From Mageeibacillus sp. UBA1243 (GTDB taxonomy: Bacteria > Bacillota > Clostridia > UBA1212): a stretch of 26,263 nt of DNA. The notes under the pieces are model-generated. The model saw only the letters and a program-made list of their open reading frames with translations. It was not told the origin of the DNA and did no database searches. The position numbers and the translations under genes are program-made. This document shows, piece after piece, positions 1 to 10,900 of this stretch (within the stretch, counting starts at the first letter, position 1; the number at the start of each line of letters is the position of its first letter). The DNA lies in contig DBWH01000068.1 in the NCBI GenBank assembly GCA_002308595.1, positions 10,319 through 36,581 on the forward strand, written 5' to 3'.

Positions 1-464
1 GGCTGAAGCTGACCTGCCGTTGCGCCCTCGATACCTGCCACGGGTTCCTTGCCGTTGAAGTACTCGAGAACCTGCTGGTACGTAACGCCCGAAGGATCAA
101 ACTTGTAAGCAAGGATGCGCTCTTTCTCTTCTGTCAGCTTGATGACGTCGCGGTGCAGATCTGCAATCTCTTCAAGAAGGTCCTCGTTGCCGACAATGGT
201 CTTGCGGAAACGAATGTACTTTCTGATGCCTGCGACGATCAGAATGATGAGGCCCGCCACAATCGCATACGTAAGAAGCACAACGACCACGCAGAGAATC
301 CACGCGAGCACGTTGAACCCGCTCTTGTACGTATTGAGCTGGCTGATCAAAGCCGGGAAATTGAAGAACTGAAAAATCGCATTGAATATGCCTACAATGC
401 CCTGCCACAACCCGTTAAGGATCTTCGACATATAGGCAAATAACCAATCCATGAAATTGTCCAT
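1..464 (-). CDS. Membrane protein with coiled-coil segment, partial (C-terminus beyond the window)
   Basis: Open minus-strand frame running off the left edge; about 154 residues are visible and no stop is reached. It starts MDNFMDWLFAYMSK. Residues 5-45 are amphipathic and rich in Trp/Phe/Ile. A clear membrane segment spans about 51-80 (Val/Leu/Ile-rich) and is followed by a basic stretch, RKYIRFRK, so that end is probably cytoplasmic. Residues 93-118 look like a short coiled coil (many Glu, Leu, Lys). I do not recognise the family. It follows the signal peptidase gene in the same direction after a 256-base gap, so it may belong to the surface operon or have its own promoter. The upstream AGGTAAAG is a weak ribosome binding site. 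The frame is convincing because it stays open for over 460 bases with normal composition; function is unknown. Confidence 0.7.
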   Translation of the reverse strand, partial: MDNFMDWLFAYMSKILNGLWQGIVGIFNAIFQFFNFPALISQLNTYKSGFNVLAWILCVVVVLLTYAIVAGLIILIVAGIRKYIRFRKTIVGNEDLLEEIADLHRDVIKLTEEKERILAYKFDPSGVTYQQVLEYFNGKEPVAGIEGATAGQLQ

Positions 465-720
465 ACTTTACCTGACTCTACTCTCGCCCAAAGGTTATCG
501 CCAACGTCAGCAAGCGTCTCAAACCTTCAGTCTTTTATATTTGCTGAAAGACCCCAAAACCTGGGGTCTCATTTGATGACTTCTGTCTAAAGAAAACCGC
601 TCCGCGTAAGTTTTCCGCAATTTTAGGGAAATTTTAAATCCAGGCGCATTTTTTCTTCTTTATCTTTCGTTCACCAGCCGGTTATCCCCGGCCCGTTCAG
701 CTTTTCAAGCAGCTTTTCCG
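465..720. other. Intergenic spacer with one strong hairpin
   Basis: 256 bases between the signal peptidase stop and the membrane protein start. The clearest structure is a 7-bp perfect stem, GACCCCA/TGGGGTC, at 550-568 with a 5-base loop. On the minus strand only TTT follows it, so it is at best a weak terminator of the signal peptidase transcript or a leader structure of the next gene. I see no convincing promoter or small gene. Confidence 0.5.
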
Positions 721-1830
721 TCAAGCCTTGTTCTCGTCAGCCGCCTCAGCTTCCGCCTCTGCGGTCTCAGCCGTTTCAGCAGTTTCGGCTTCAGCTTCTG
801 CCGGAGCCTCAGCTTCTGCCGCTGTTTCAGTCTCAGCTGCGGGAGCTTCAGTTTCAGCTGCGGGCTCGTCAGCCTGAGCTTCCTTGGCTTGTTCTGCGCC
901 TGCCTCGCCCTCAGCCGGCTTTGCCGCGCCCTGCTGCTGACGGATGTACTCCTCGATAGCTCTCTGCTTGATGAGCTCTTCCTCTTCAACGGTGATCTTC
1001 TTTTTGTTCGCGTTCTTGATTTCAAGAACTCTCTTTACGAACATCACGATCTCAAACAGGAAGAAAATGACGAGCGGGATAACGATGCAAACGAGGAATC
1101 CTGTGGATGATGTGAGGAATGTCACAACCGATCCGAGGCCTCCGACGCGGGAAATCTTCTCTGAGAACTTGCCCTGCACGTCCGCAACCTTAACCACAAC
1201 GTCGTCCTCGCTTGTGTAGATGGACCTTGCCGTGTAGGAAACGACCTTGCCGTCTTCCTTGTTGACTTCCTTGATGAGGAACATTCCTGCCTTGGCGTCT
1301 TCACCTGTTGTTGCTGAGATGATCGTGCCCTTGGAGAGCTTTGCCTTGGCGGCTTCGTCCTTAATCTCAGTGGTCTTCGACCCGAGGTTTACAACACTGA
1401 TAACGTCAGACCAGCTGATTGTGTAGCTGTCCGCTGAACCTTCGTTATCACCTTTCGTGCGATAGCTGACCGCGTCATCGCTTCCGATAACCTCAATGAT
1501 TCTGTGGGTGTTGATCTCCTTGCTTCCGTCACCGTCAAGGTCCGCCCTGAAAGTAACGACATCCATAACGTCAAGGTTCTTCTTCGACTCGTCCGTGATC
1601 TTGTTGCTGAAAATCATGTCGCCCTTGTAGAAGGTCGGCGCCATCGAGTTACTCAGAACCGGGCTCATCACCTTACCGCCAATGGACGGCACACCATCCT
1701 TGCTGGTATTCGCCGTGATTGCCAGAATCGTGACCACCACAGAGAATGCAATGAACAGCCAGATGATGACGTTCACGATTGTCCCCAAAGTCTTCCTGGT
1801 CTTGCTTGTTTTAGCTTTTTCGGCTTCCAT
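721..1830 (-). CDS. SipW/Sec11-type signal peptidase I with Ala/Glu-rich C-terminal tail
   Basis: 369 residues. A membrane segment lies at about 16-40. The signal peptidase core follows: SNSMAPTFYKGD with candidate catalytic Ser62, INTHRI with His109 in place of the general-base lysine, and TKGDNEGSAD with Asp128/Asp134. The Ser/His arrangement marks the ER/archaeal type (Sec11, Bacillus SipW), which in Bacillus matures TasA-like fibre proteins. Residues about 150-225 form an inserted region and a second membrane segment spans about 243-268. Residues 300-369 are almost only Ala, Glu, Thr and Pro, an odd low-complexity tail not typical of SipW. The start is supported by AAAGGA seven bases upstream. 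It sits downstream of a giant surface protein and three SipW-type exported proteins, its likely substrates. I am sure of the family; the substrates are inferred. Confidence 0.92.
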   Translation of the reverse strand: MEAEKAKTSKTRKTLGTIVNVIIWLFIAFSVVVTILAITANTSKDGVPSIGGKVMSPVLSNSMAPTFYKGDMIFSNKITDESKKNLDVMDVVTFRADLDGDGSKEINTHRIIEVIGSDDAVSYRTKGDNEGSADSYTISWSDVISVVNLGSKTTEIKDEAAKAKLSKGTIISATTGEDAKAGMFLIKEVNKEDGKVVSYTARSIYTSEDDVVVKVADVQGKFSEKISRVGGLGSVVTFLTSSTGFLVCIVIPLVIFFLFEIVMFVKRVLEIKNANKKKITVEEEELIKQRAIEEYIRQQQGAAKPAEGEAGAEQAKEAQADEPAAETEAPAAETETAAEAEAPAEAEAETAETAETAEAEAEAADENKA

Positions 1831-1909
1831 AAGTTAATCCTTTCTTTTTCAAAGCACCTTTTGTAAATTGAAATAGCCTTTTGTACAACGGCATAATAAG
1901 CCGTATTCT

Positions 1910-1948
1910 AAAAAAAGTTTGATTTATTATATTATTAATAAAATCAAA
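1910..1948 (-). terminator. Likely rho-independent terminator after the giant surface gene
   Basis: On the minus strand, just after the 3391-residue gene, an AT-rich stem (TTTGATTT/AAATCAAA, extendable inward) is followed by a run of seven T. The stem is weak in GC, so termination may be partial and could lower signal peptidase expression relative to the giant gene. Confidence 0.55.
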
Positions 1949-1961
1949 TGTAAAGCTTTTT

Positions 1962-4900
1962 TCAAGATTCCCCGAGAATGATGAAATCCGGTACGATTTT
2001 GGCGTTCGTATAGATCACATAGTTCGTAGCCCGGGTCACCTTGATCACGGTGCCGTGGGAGTCTCTGAGAGCCACCACAACGTCGATTCTGTAGTTTCCG
2101 TATGTATGCCCCTTGGCTTCAAACGGGTCGCCCGTCTCCACCGTAAACCTCATTGTAGGTATAACAATTTCAGCGCCGTTAAAGTCAAGGTCCGCCCTGT
2201 TGAAAGACGTCAGGTACGAGGTGGGTTCCGTGGAAACCGCGTTGACCTCACTGCTGTCGTCATTGATATACTTCAGGGAGAGCACATAGTCGTCGATATC
2301 AAGCGCGCTGCCGTATTTACCGTCATTTTGCTTCTGCGACAGGTACACCATAACGTCGGCCGTTGTATAGTCCTCTATCTCGTCGATGACAGACGACACG
2401 TCAAGCACAGCCATAAGATCAAAGTCCGACGAAACCTGGCTTTCACCCGAAAGGTTAAGCGCGTTGATACCGAGAGGCGTGTAGTCGCCCACTCTGTCGC
2501 CAACAGGATTCAGGAACAGGATCGCATAGTCAAGATCCACCTGAGAATAAAACAGAGTCGCCCCTTGCTCTTCCTTAGTTATAGAGTTTTTGCTGTACTC
2601 GATTTCCGTCCCCGAGAAACCGATATTTGAAGCGCAGGAGACCGTAACACCGTTGTCCGGGTACATCTCGTTTCTGCCCGGGAACTGGGCCGCTATACCT
2701 TCGTTTGGATAAGTGAGCTTTACGTCCGCATAAACCACGAACTTTTCATAATCGTTGAAATAATCGGAAAGCTCAGGCGATATAAACTCCGCACGGTTCT
2801 GAGTAAGATCTATGCTTGATCCGCTATAGTATGTATATGCGCCGGTGGCCTCCTCACCGTATCTTGCTATGCGGAACCGGCTCGTACTCAGATCCGGATT
2901 GCCAAGTATCGCCCTGCTGATATCCATTCCTTCGGTTCTGTTCAGGTAAACCAGGAAGCTTTGATAAACATCGACCTGCTGCAGGAGATTCTGTATGTCG
3001 CGTTTAATGGTATCAAGATCATCCGAGAGACCAAGCATAACCGACATCTGAACATTGAGAAATCTGTTCGCGTCGGACATTACTTCAGTACCCGTTTCGG
3101 ATACGGTATGAAGGCTCAACCCGTCGTGTTCGAAAATCTTACCGGTTATGTAGTGAACCTGCGTACTCCCGGTAATTGCTTCGATTTTTGACGGATAGTT
3201 CTGGTCGCTGAACGAGTAAGGCGTAGAAGCGATGAAGGAATGGAAGAGCTCATATGCCGCACCGCCCTCCGTAAAGAATGTAAGGTAGTAGTCCTCTTCA
3301 AGCCTGTCATTTTCGGAGCCTGTAACTGTCACTGTATATTTCTGCACAGAATTACTAGCTAACTCTAAGTCGTCCGCCGGTCTGTAGCCTTCGCCGTTAT
3401 AGAAAACAGTAGCGGTTTCGCTTCCTGACGTCTTAACAAGAGTACCTTCCCCGGTTGGTGCAGCGGCAACGGTGATATTTAACATTTCACTGAATTTTCT
3501 CGGTGAAAAGCTGTCGCCGCTAAACTGATAGTTACTGCCCGACACAGTCATAACACTCTTGAATCGAGACAGGTCAATGTTTTTTAAATCTTCAGTTTCA
3601 ATGTCACCGCTTCCGGGGTAACCCATCGCTATCCCTATGGTAGAATAGTATGCCCTGCCGTCGCTGGGATCCACAAGGACAAGCAGTGTGTCCGCCGGGA
3701 AATACTTGAGGACAGACGTGTTGTTTGCTTTTGTGAGTGTTATCGTTTTATTATAGTTTCTTTCTACGGATTCTCCGTTGTTGATGGCGTCTGCCCACTC
3801 CGAAGGTGTTCTGGAGTAAATGTATTTGAAATACATTGTGGCGGGAGTTCCTATATTTTCCATCAGCAGTTCGCCCGGGTTGTAAAGACTCTTTAGATAA
3901 TCTGTACCGCTGCGGGCAGAGATTTCAAACCTGTAGGAAAGAACTTTCTTTACAAACACTGGCACATAGAGGTGATAAGCCACCTTATTAGAATCCGACG
4001 GGTCAAGGAACTCAACGTCAATCAGCGAAAACTGCTTTTTGTCGCTGCCGCTGTCAATCTGGTTGTAAAGCATGTAGAACTTGCCGTTGTTCCTCTTAAG
4101 GCTTACATTGGTGTCAGGTGAATCAGCTACGAATTTACTTTGGCTCGCGTCATATTCCATTTTATACAATGAGACACGGTAAACGCCGGCAACGTTTTCT
4201 GTGTAGTCATACCGTGTATTTGTAAGTAGCTGAATATAGCTATTGATCATCTTGGTGGTCTCATCGCGGTCAAGGCTATCGACAAGTAGTACCGGGAAGT
4301 CATTTCCGGGATAGGAAACTTCCGAAATGAAGCTTATGAACTTATTGGCATAGGCATAATTGCCGTTATTGATCACGTCAGTGTTGTCATTTCCTGTGTG
4401 CGGCGTTATTGAGTATAAGTACCTCTTCGAAGCATCGCTCACGATATCGTGTATGGTCAGGTCAGAGGCAGAGAGCGCTATACCGTCGCCCGTGAGAGTG
4501 ACACCGCCAATGCTCGCAGACGGATTTACCGTAACGTACGGCGAATTGATAGCTACATTCGAACTGCCTCCGATGCCCGTCGGGAAAGCGCCGGTAGCGC
4601 TGCCGCCGTTAAAATCTGCAAAGATTATATATCCGGCGGAATCGTTTTGCTCATTAAGGTTACTCGAGCTATTTTTACCAACGTTTAATTTGATGGTATT
4701 TGCTGCAGTGTCGCCGGTAAGAATAATAGAAACACCGATAAGCTTTACGATACCGTTTGAGTAGTTATTTCCCACAATGGAAGTCGTCACTTTTTTGTCA
4801 GAAGTGTTGCTTTTTACTTCAGTTTCTCTAACAAGGACGTTATAGCCTTTAACCGTGGACTTAGTAATGAGACCTACCAGGCTTCCTGTTCCATTAGTCT

Positions 4901-7900
4901 TATCCGTCTTGCCACTTTTTAGGGTTTGATAGTAAGTAACGTGGTTGTAGATTGTAGATTTTTCAATAAGTATGTTCTGGACAGTTAACACAAATGCAGT
5001 CTTGTTGTTTTGACCAGGGTTTGAAAAGCCCAGCACTCCTCCTGCACCGCCTAACTTTATCGAAGTGTGTTCGTACTCGGATATTATATCGACACCCGAA
5101 ATCAAAGATTCTTCGACAGAGAATACTCCATTTCCGCTAGTATTGGCCTGAATCATGGCGCCAAAAAATCCTCCTGCACCGCAAGAACCATAAATGTGCG
5201 ATTTACTACCTGCTTCGTCTGTATCTCCGTTGACTCTAACCTTTGAGAGCGAAACAGACAGTAAATCAGAATTGCTTTTATCGCTATAGCCGGCTCCTAA
5301 TACTCCTCCAGCAAAAGAAGCGGAAACACTTATATTGTTGATGTCAACGTTTTCGAAGCTGACACTTCTGTTTTTGGTAACGCCCCAAGCTCCGCCTGCA
5401 TAAGTGTAATCACCGGAACCATTTGCAATGCAGAAAATATGATTTTCTTTTCCTTCAACTCCCTCAATAATGTAGTTATTTATGTATGAGCCTAATCTTC
5501 TCGGCTGTGCCAACCCTACTACTCCCCCAGCCGCATATACCCAGTTGATACGCAACCAGGTAATACTGTCAAAAGCGGAGCCATCACTTGTATCCTTAAA
5601 TCCATCAGCACAAGCAGTGCTCTTTACGGATACTTCATTTATCAAAAGCGTAGTTTTATCTGTGGTATTTCCTTTAACCTTAATCTGGCCGAGAACATAT
5701 CCCACGAGTCCTCCTGCAGAGACACCGGACTTTACCGTAATTCCGGAAGTGGATGATCCGGTTCCGCAGTTCTCGATTATACACAAATCATCCTGAGCTG
5801 TTTTTTGGAGATTGGTTGTATCTCTAACGAATCCAACCAATCCGCCCGAGTACCTAGCGCCCTCAAGTGATAAACCATCCATAGTAATATTTTTGAGATA
5901 TATCTTCATCAAAGCGTTATGTCCTATTAAGCCTCCAACGCTGAGTACATTTTCAAAACGAACGCTGTTAGCGCTATCATTCTTAAGAAATGCATAGTCG
6001 CTTTTATTGCCGGTTTCAACCTGAAGGATGTCGTAATAGACACTACCGCTTAAAATCAAGTCAGAAATTGAATTATCGCCGTTATTACTATTTCCAATAT
6101 TCATTTTAAGAACATTAAACAGACCAAAACCGGCACAATCATTATGAGCCTCGTAAACCTTGACTGTGTGTTGATCATACTCTATGAATCTCATATTAAG
6201 TGTTATTGTCTGAGGTTCAACATTGGTTCCATTCATGCCCTGCATATTGTTGATTCGGAGAAGGAGATGGTCACTACTATGATAAATACTGCCTATGCCT
6301 CTGAATCCTGCAGCTACATCGCAAGTTCCTGTCACATATACGTTGATATTGTTTGTAGTAGATATACTTCGAGCATAGTACTTACCACTTTCTTCGTTAC
6401 TATCGGTGAATGACGAGGTAAATGCACGAATAATGTATGGAACTTTTTTACGGTCAGCAGAATACTTGTCGTCACCTGCGGCAGTAAAATCTGCGCCAGA
6501 ATTAGAACCGACTGTCGTATATGAAGACTCTCCTCTTGTTGTAGTATGAGCTCTATACGCCTGCCAGAACTTCTCAAATGCTTGATAGTCATTATCTTGG
6601 TCGCCCGTTTTCACTGCTGCAGAAGCTGCACCGCTGTTAACGATTGCGCCAAGGACATACATTGCCTGTCCGTTGGGGATTTCAATCTCAAATCCACTAT
6701 TCTTATAAGTGACTTTCAGTTTAGCATCTGAAGGATTTAGATCTGAAATTGAGTAATTCTTGATGCCGTTTTTGAGAGTCGTTGTCTCTTCTGTGGCATG
6801 GTATTCGTTTGTCTCATTGAAGGCATAGCCGGCTATCACTCTTCCGATTATCGGATTGACATAGAGGTAGCTGCTGTCGCTCACAAGGTCAACAGGAGTA
6901 GCTGCATTGCCGACAGTGAACTGACCCGAAGCCAAGCCCACGTTTCCTGAATTCATATTCCGGAAGATAAGTCCGCCGTTTACAACAACGCCAACGTATC
7001 CTCCCACAGGAATCAGTCTGAAATATGTTGTTCCTTGACCGGCAGTCAGTTTAAAAGCAGTATTTTGGAAGGAAACATCTACATTGTCGATAATAGTATC
7101 TCCACCAAGAATCTGACCGATTACAGCGCCGTAAGCGACGTTGCCGTCTTTGAACAGGTACTCAGAAGTTGAGGTTGCTTGCGGTGCAATAAGCTCTATG
7201 AGATTTGAGTCGTCCTTGGTAACGCTCACGTTAACGTTAATGTTCTTGACAACACAGCCCATAGAAGTTTTAATCAAAGGCTCCGGCGAGTTGTTAGTAA
7301 TTGTTACGCCATCAGCAGGTCCTATCAATACTCCTCTGAAAGCATACTCTGGTGACTCTGTGATAGGACTTCCCAAAGCGACGTAGTCATCTGACAGAGT
7401 AATACCATTGGCGATTTTGTAATAAGCGCCTGTTAGATATCTTCTAACCTTATCAGAAGAAATTTTTACGGAAGAATTATCGTCAGCTACGAAGTTTGCA
7501 CTGTCAGAAGACGAGTCATACGTATAAGATCGTTTTGTATATGCGGCAGAAGCGTATTTATTATAATTGGTTTCACTTGTCAAGTCAGAGGGAAGTTCCA
7601 AAGTAATGGTGCCTGACAAAGAACCCTCAGAAATAAATTTCGAAATGTGTTCAAGATTTTCGCCGTCGGTGATGATGAACGGGTCGTCGTATTTGCCGCA
7701 TCCTTCGATATTTTCCGAAACAAATATATTCACAAGAAGCTCGTGAGTCTTGTTGACCGCATTATATCCTGTGTACACATACGGCAGCCAGTTTGTGCTA
7801 CTGAATCGATAAGCGTCGTTGGTATTTGTAGCTGTATCAGGTCTAGTGTAGAACTCACGTCCAGAAGCACCACTGCCGTGGTAATGACGTTCTTTGCTTA

Positions 7901-10900
7901 CAGTTTGCGAAGGATTATTTGGATCCTCCTCCCTGAATTCAACTGATTCTGTCACTTCCCAGCCGTATGTAACCTTATGCAATGCCGCCGGCGAATCAAC
8001 AGAGGTCCAGTCGTCCTCGAAATCATAGTTGTATACACCAGAGCAGTCGCTCAGGTACTGGAACTTGTTGAGAATCGTAGCTCTGCTGAAAATTGAGGTC
8101 TCCGTGCCGTAAGGGGTATCAAGGCCTGATTCAACATGTGTTTTTCTCGCATCAAAAATTAGATTTGAGAATGTCATGTAGATTGACTTTGCAGTGTCAT
8201 TTCCCACATTGCCAATAAGACTTGATGCGGCATATTTATCTGTAAATCCGTTATATTTGGTAGTTGACTGTTCCGCTGCATTGATTTCAAGAGTAGTTTT
8301 ATAGCCTATTTTGTTAATCAGAAGCGGTGCGTAAGAGCTTGACGTAAGATATGCGCCTGTATTCGTCGTTATATGAGCTCCATACTCTCCATCATCTCCG
8401 TCAAATACGAGCTTTGAAGCGGTGAACGATGCTCTTGCGTTTTCAGTACCACTCAAAGTACGTGTCACAAGAAAACCGCAATGGTTGTCAGAAAGCCAAG
8501 GCACATTTCCCTTAATCACAAGACCATTGCTCCCTGAGATAGTTATGCTATGGCCGTAGTTGTTCAAAAAGGCGCCTGTGTGCATCAAATTGTGCTGCGT
8601 AGTATACGTCAGACTTGAGTTGCACCTTGTGGTGCGGAGCTTGGGCGCAGCGGTTTCTGCATCGTTTGTAACCATGGCTTCCATGGCGTTATTGTCAAAC
8701 TTAAGAGTGGCATCATTAAAAGTCACACCCCCGCGAAGATTGACAGGATAATATGATATTCCAACCATATTAAGGTCTCCCGTGAAGTATGTTTCTGACG
8801 GGAACCAGGCAGAAAGGCTTGTATTCGCATAAGTCCAGAGAGACCACAGATAAAACTTATATTTAGGAGTCGAAGCATGGTCGCGGGCGTACTCCACATT
8901 GTAGTAATACCTGGTCTTTCCGTTGGTGGTATGTGTTTTTCCGTAGGTGGTCTTGTTAAGATATACTTCTGCATCCGATTCGATCAAACCGTCATCGGAA
9001 GTAGTTATGGAAATGATTGAATTTCCGTTGTCGTCAATCTTGTTGTCGCTTCTGACTATACTGCTTGCACAGATCTCGTCAAAAACTGCAAAAGTAGTTC
9101 CGGAAACATTCAGATTGCCTATATCGTAATTATCGCTAATGTTATTGACAACAAGGTAAAGGCCACCCGTATTGGTTGATCTGGTTGTCTTATTGACAAC
9201 AAATCCGAAAGTAGATCCGGATGCAGGCGGAACGTTGTAGTCGCAGTTTTCAACTTCTATCGATTGAACATCCCAGTGGCCTGTGGCAGTCTGAACAAGG
9301 CCGCCGAAATCGGTTATATCCCCTGCCGCAGTTATATCGGCATCGACCACTAAATCTTTTACAGTTACGTCGGCAGAATACCAATCCATGCCTAAAACAC
9401 CGCCGAATTTATTACTCTTACAGATGCCTGACGCATCAAGAACTACCCGGCAGTTATCAATTTCAATTTTGCAATTTTCTTTTGTATAAGCGTCGCTTGT
9501 AGTGTTAACGCCCGCAATTACTCCGCCAAATGCGGAGGGACGGATTGTATTCTTTGATTCTCCTGCAAAATTAGTTCTCGTGTACTCTTTGAAGCCAATA
9601 ACAGAATCCCTGATGGTGATATTCTGTGACACAGCGTTTGAGACAAAACCGATAACACCGCCCATATAAGTCATATTGGTGGCCCCGCCGTTAATACCTG
9701 ACGGGGTGTAATCCTTTATAGTCGGAAGGAGTGTTGAATCAGAATCATCACCAGAACCTGTCACGGAAATATTCAATGCACTGCCGCCGGCACATCCGAC
9801 AAAACCGCCAATATAAGCTTTAAGGTCATTGGCGCCCATTCTGAGTATGATTTCCTGCTTGGAATCAACATTATCAAGTGTCAAGCCTTTTTCCGCATAA
9901 GCGGTGACACCGCCAAACTGGTAGCCTGTTTCGCTTGGGTATATATTGGCGGTTCCGTCTATGAGCAAATCTTTAATGGTGGCTGTGCTTGTTTCCGCAA
10001 AAAGGCCCACATACTTATGGGTAAAGATAGCACCCTGTGCCGTGCTTGCGTCAAGGGCGTTTCCGGACCCGTTAAGGCCGTATTTTTCGCCAATGGCAAA
10101 TACTATCTTATGGTTTTTCCCGTCAAATGTGCCGGAGAACGGATTATTGTCGCCGTTGTCCCTTGTGAGCCCCATAATACCCGTTCCGGTAAGATCAATA
10201 TCTGCCGTGAGGTTGAGGTTTCCTGAAAGAAGAGTTGAACTGCTGCTCGGGGTCATGAAACAAAGGGCGCCAATGTTTGCTCCGGTTGCGAGCTTTATAT
10301 TGAGAGCGGTCTTTGCAAAGTCTACTTTGGTAGACATACTCGTCACAGCCTGCTTCAAAGTAACAGTATGTGTGGGCATATTGACGGTGAAAAGGTCCGA
10401 TTCTTTGAAGTCGGAGTTGTTGGTCCTGACAACCTGTCCCCAGGACAGAATATCGTCTTTTCTTGAGTTTGTGGTTCTTTTAAGCGTCCAGGTCTTTCCG
10501 CCCTCACCTGCACCGCCAGCGCCGTCGCCAAGTGAATATACAAGACCTCGGCCCCGAGAATTAACCAAATTTGAAGTCTGGTTTGCAGCTGAAATACCGG
10601 AAATATCCGTAACGCCTGACAGTCTCAAGACACCTGTGGGAATACTTCCTGCGATTCCGGTGTTAAAACCGCCGCCCACGACAATATTGCCGGACACGTC
10701 AACAAAGGGCCCGTTGTCGCCAAAGGATCCTATAAGGCCTGCCTTCGGACCATTGGACGAACGTGAATAAGCATTGATTTCCGAAATAGACACATAGGCA
10801 GCTGAACTGCCGTCAATTTTGCCTATAAGTCCTGCAGAATTATCCACAGAACCGGTGTTTATAGATACACTGGTATTGGTAAGGTTGAAAGTATCGTTAA

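Noticed and set aside
9946..10770. Long plus-strand open frame inside the giant gene (274 codons)
   Set aside because: It is antisense to the 3391-residue gene, has no ribosome binding site and a Pro/Ser-rich shadow composition.
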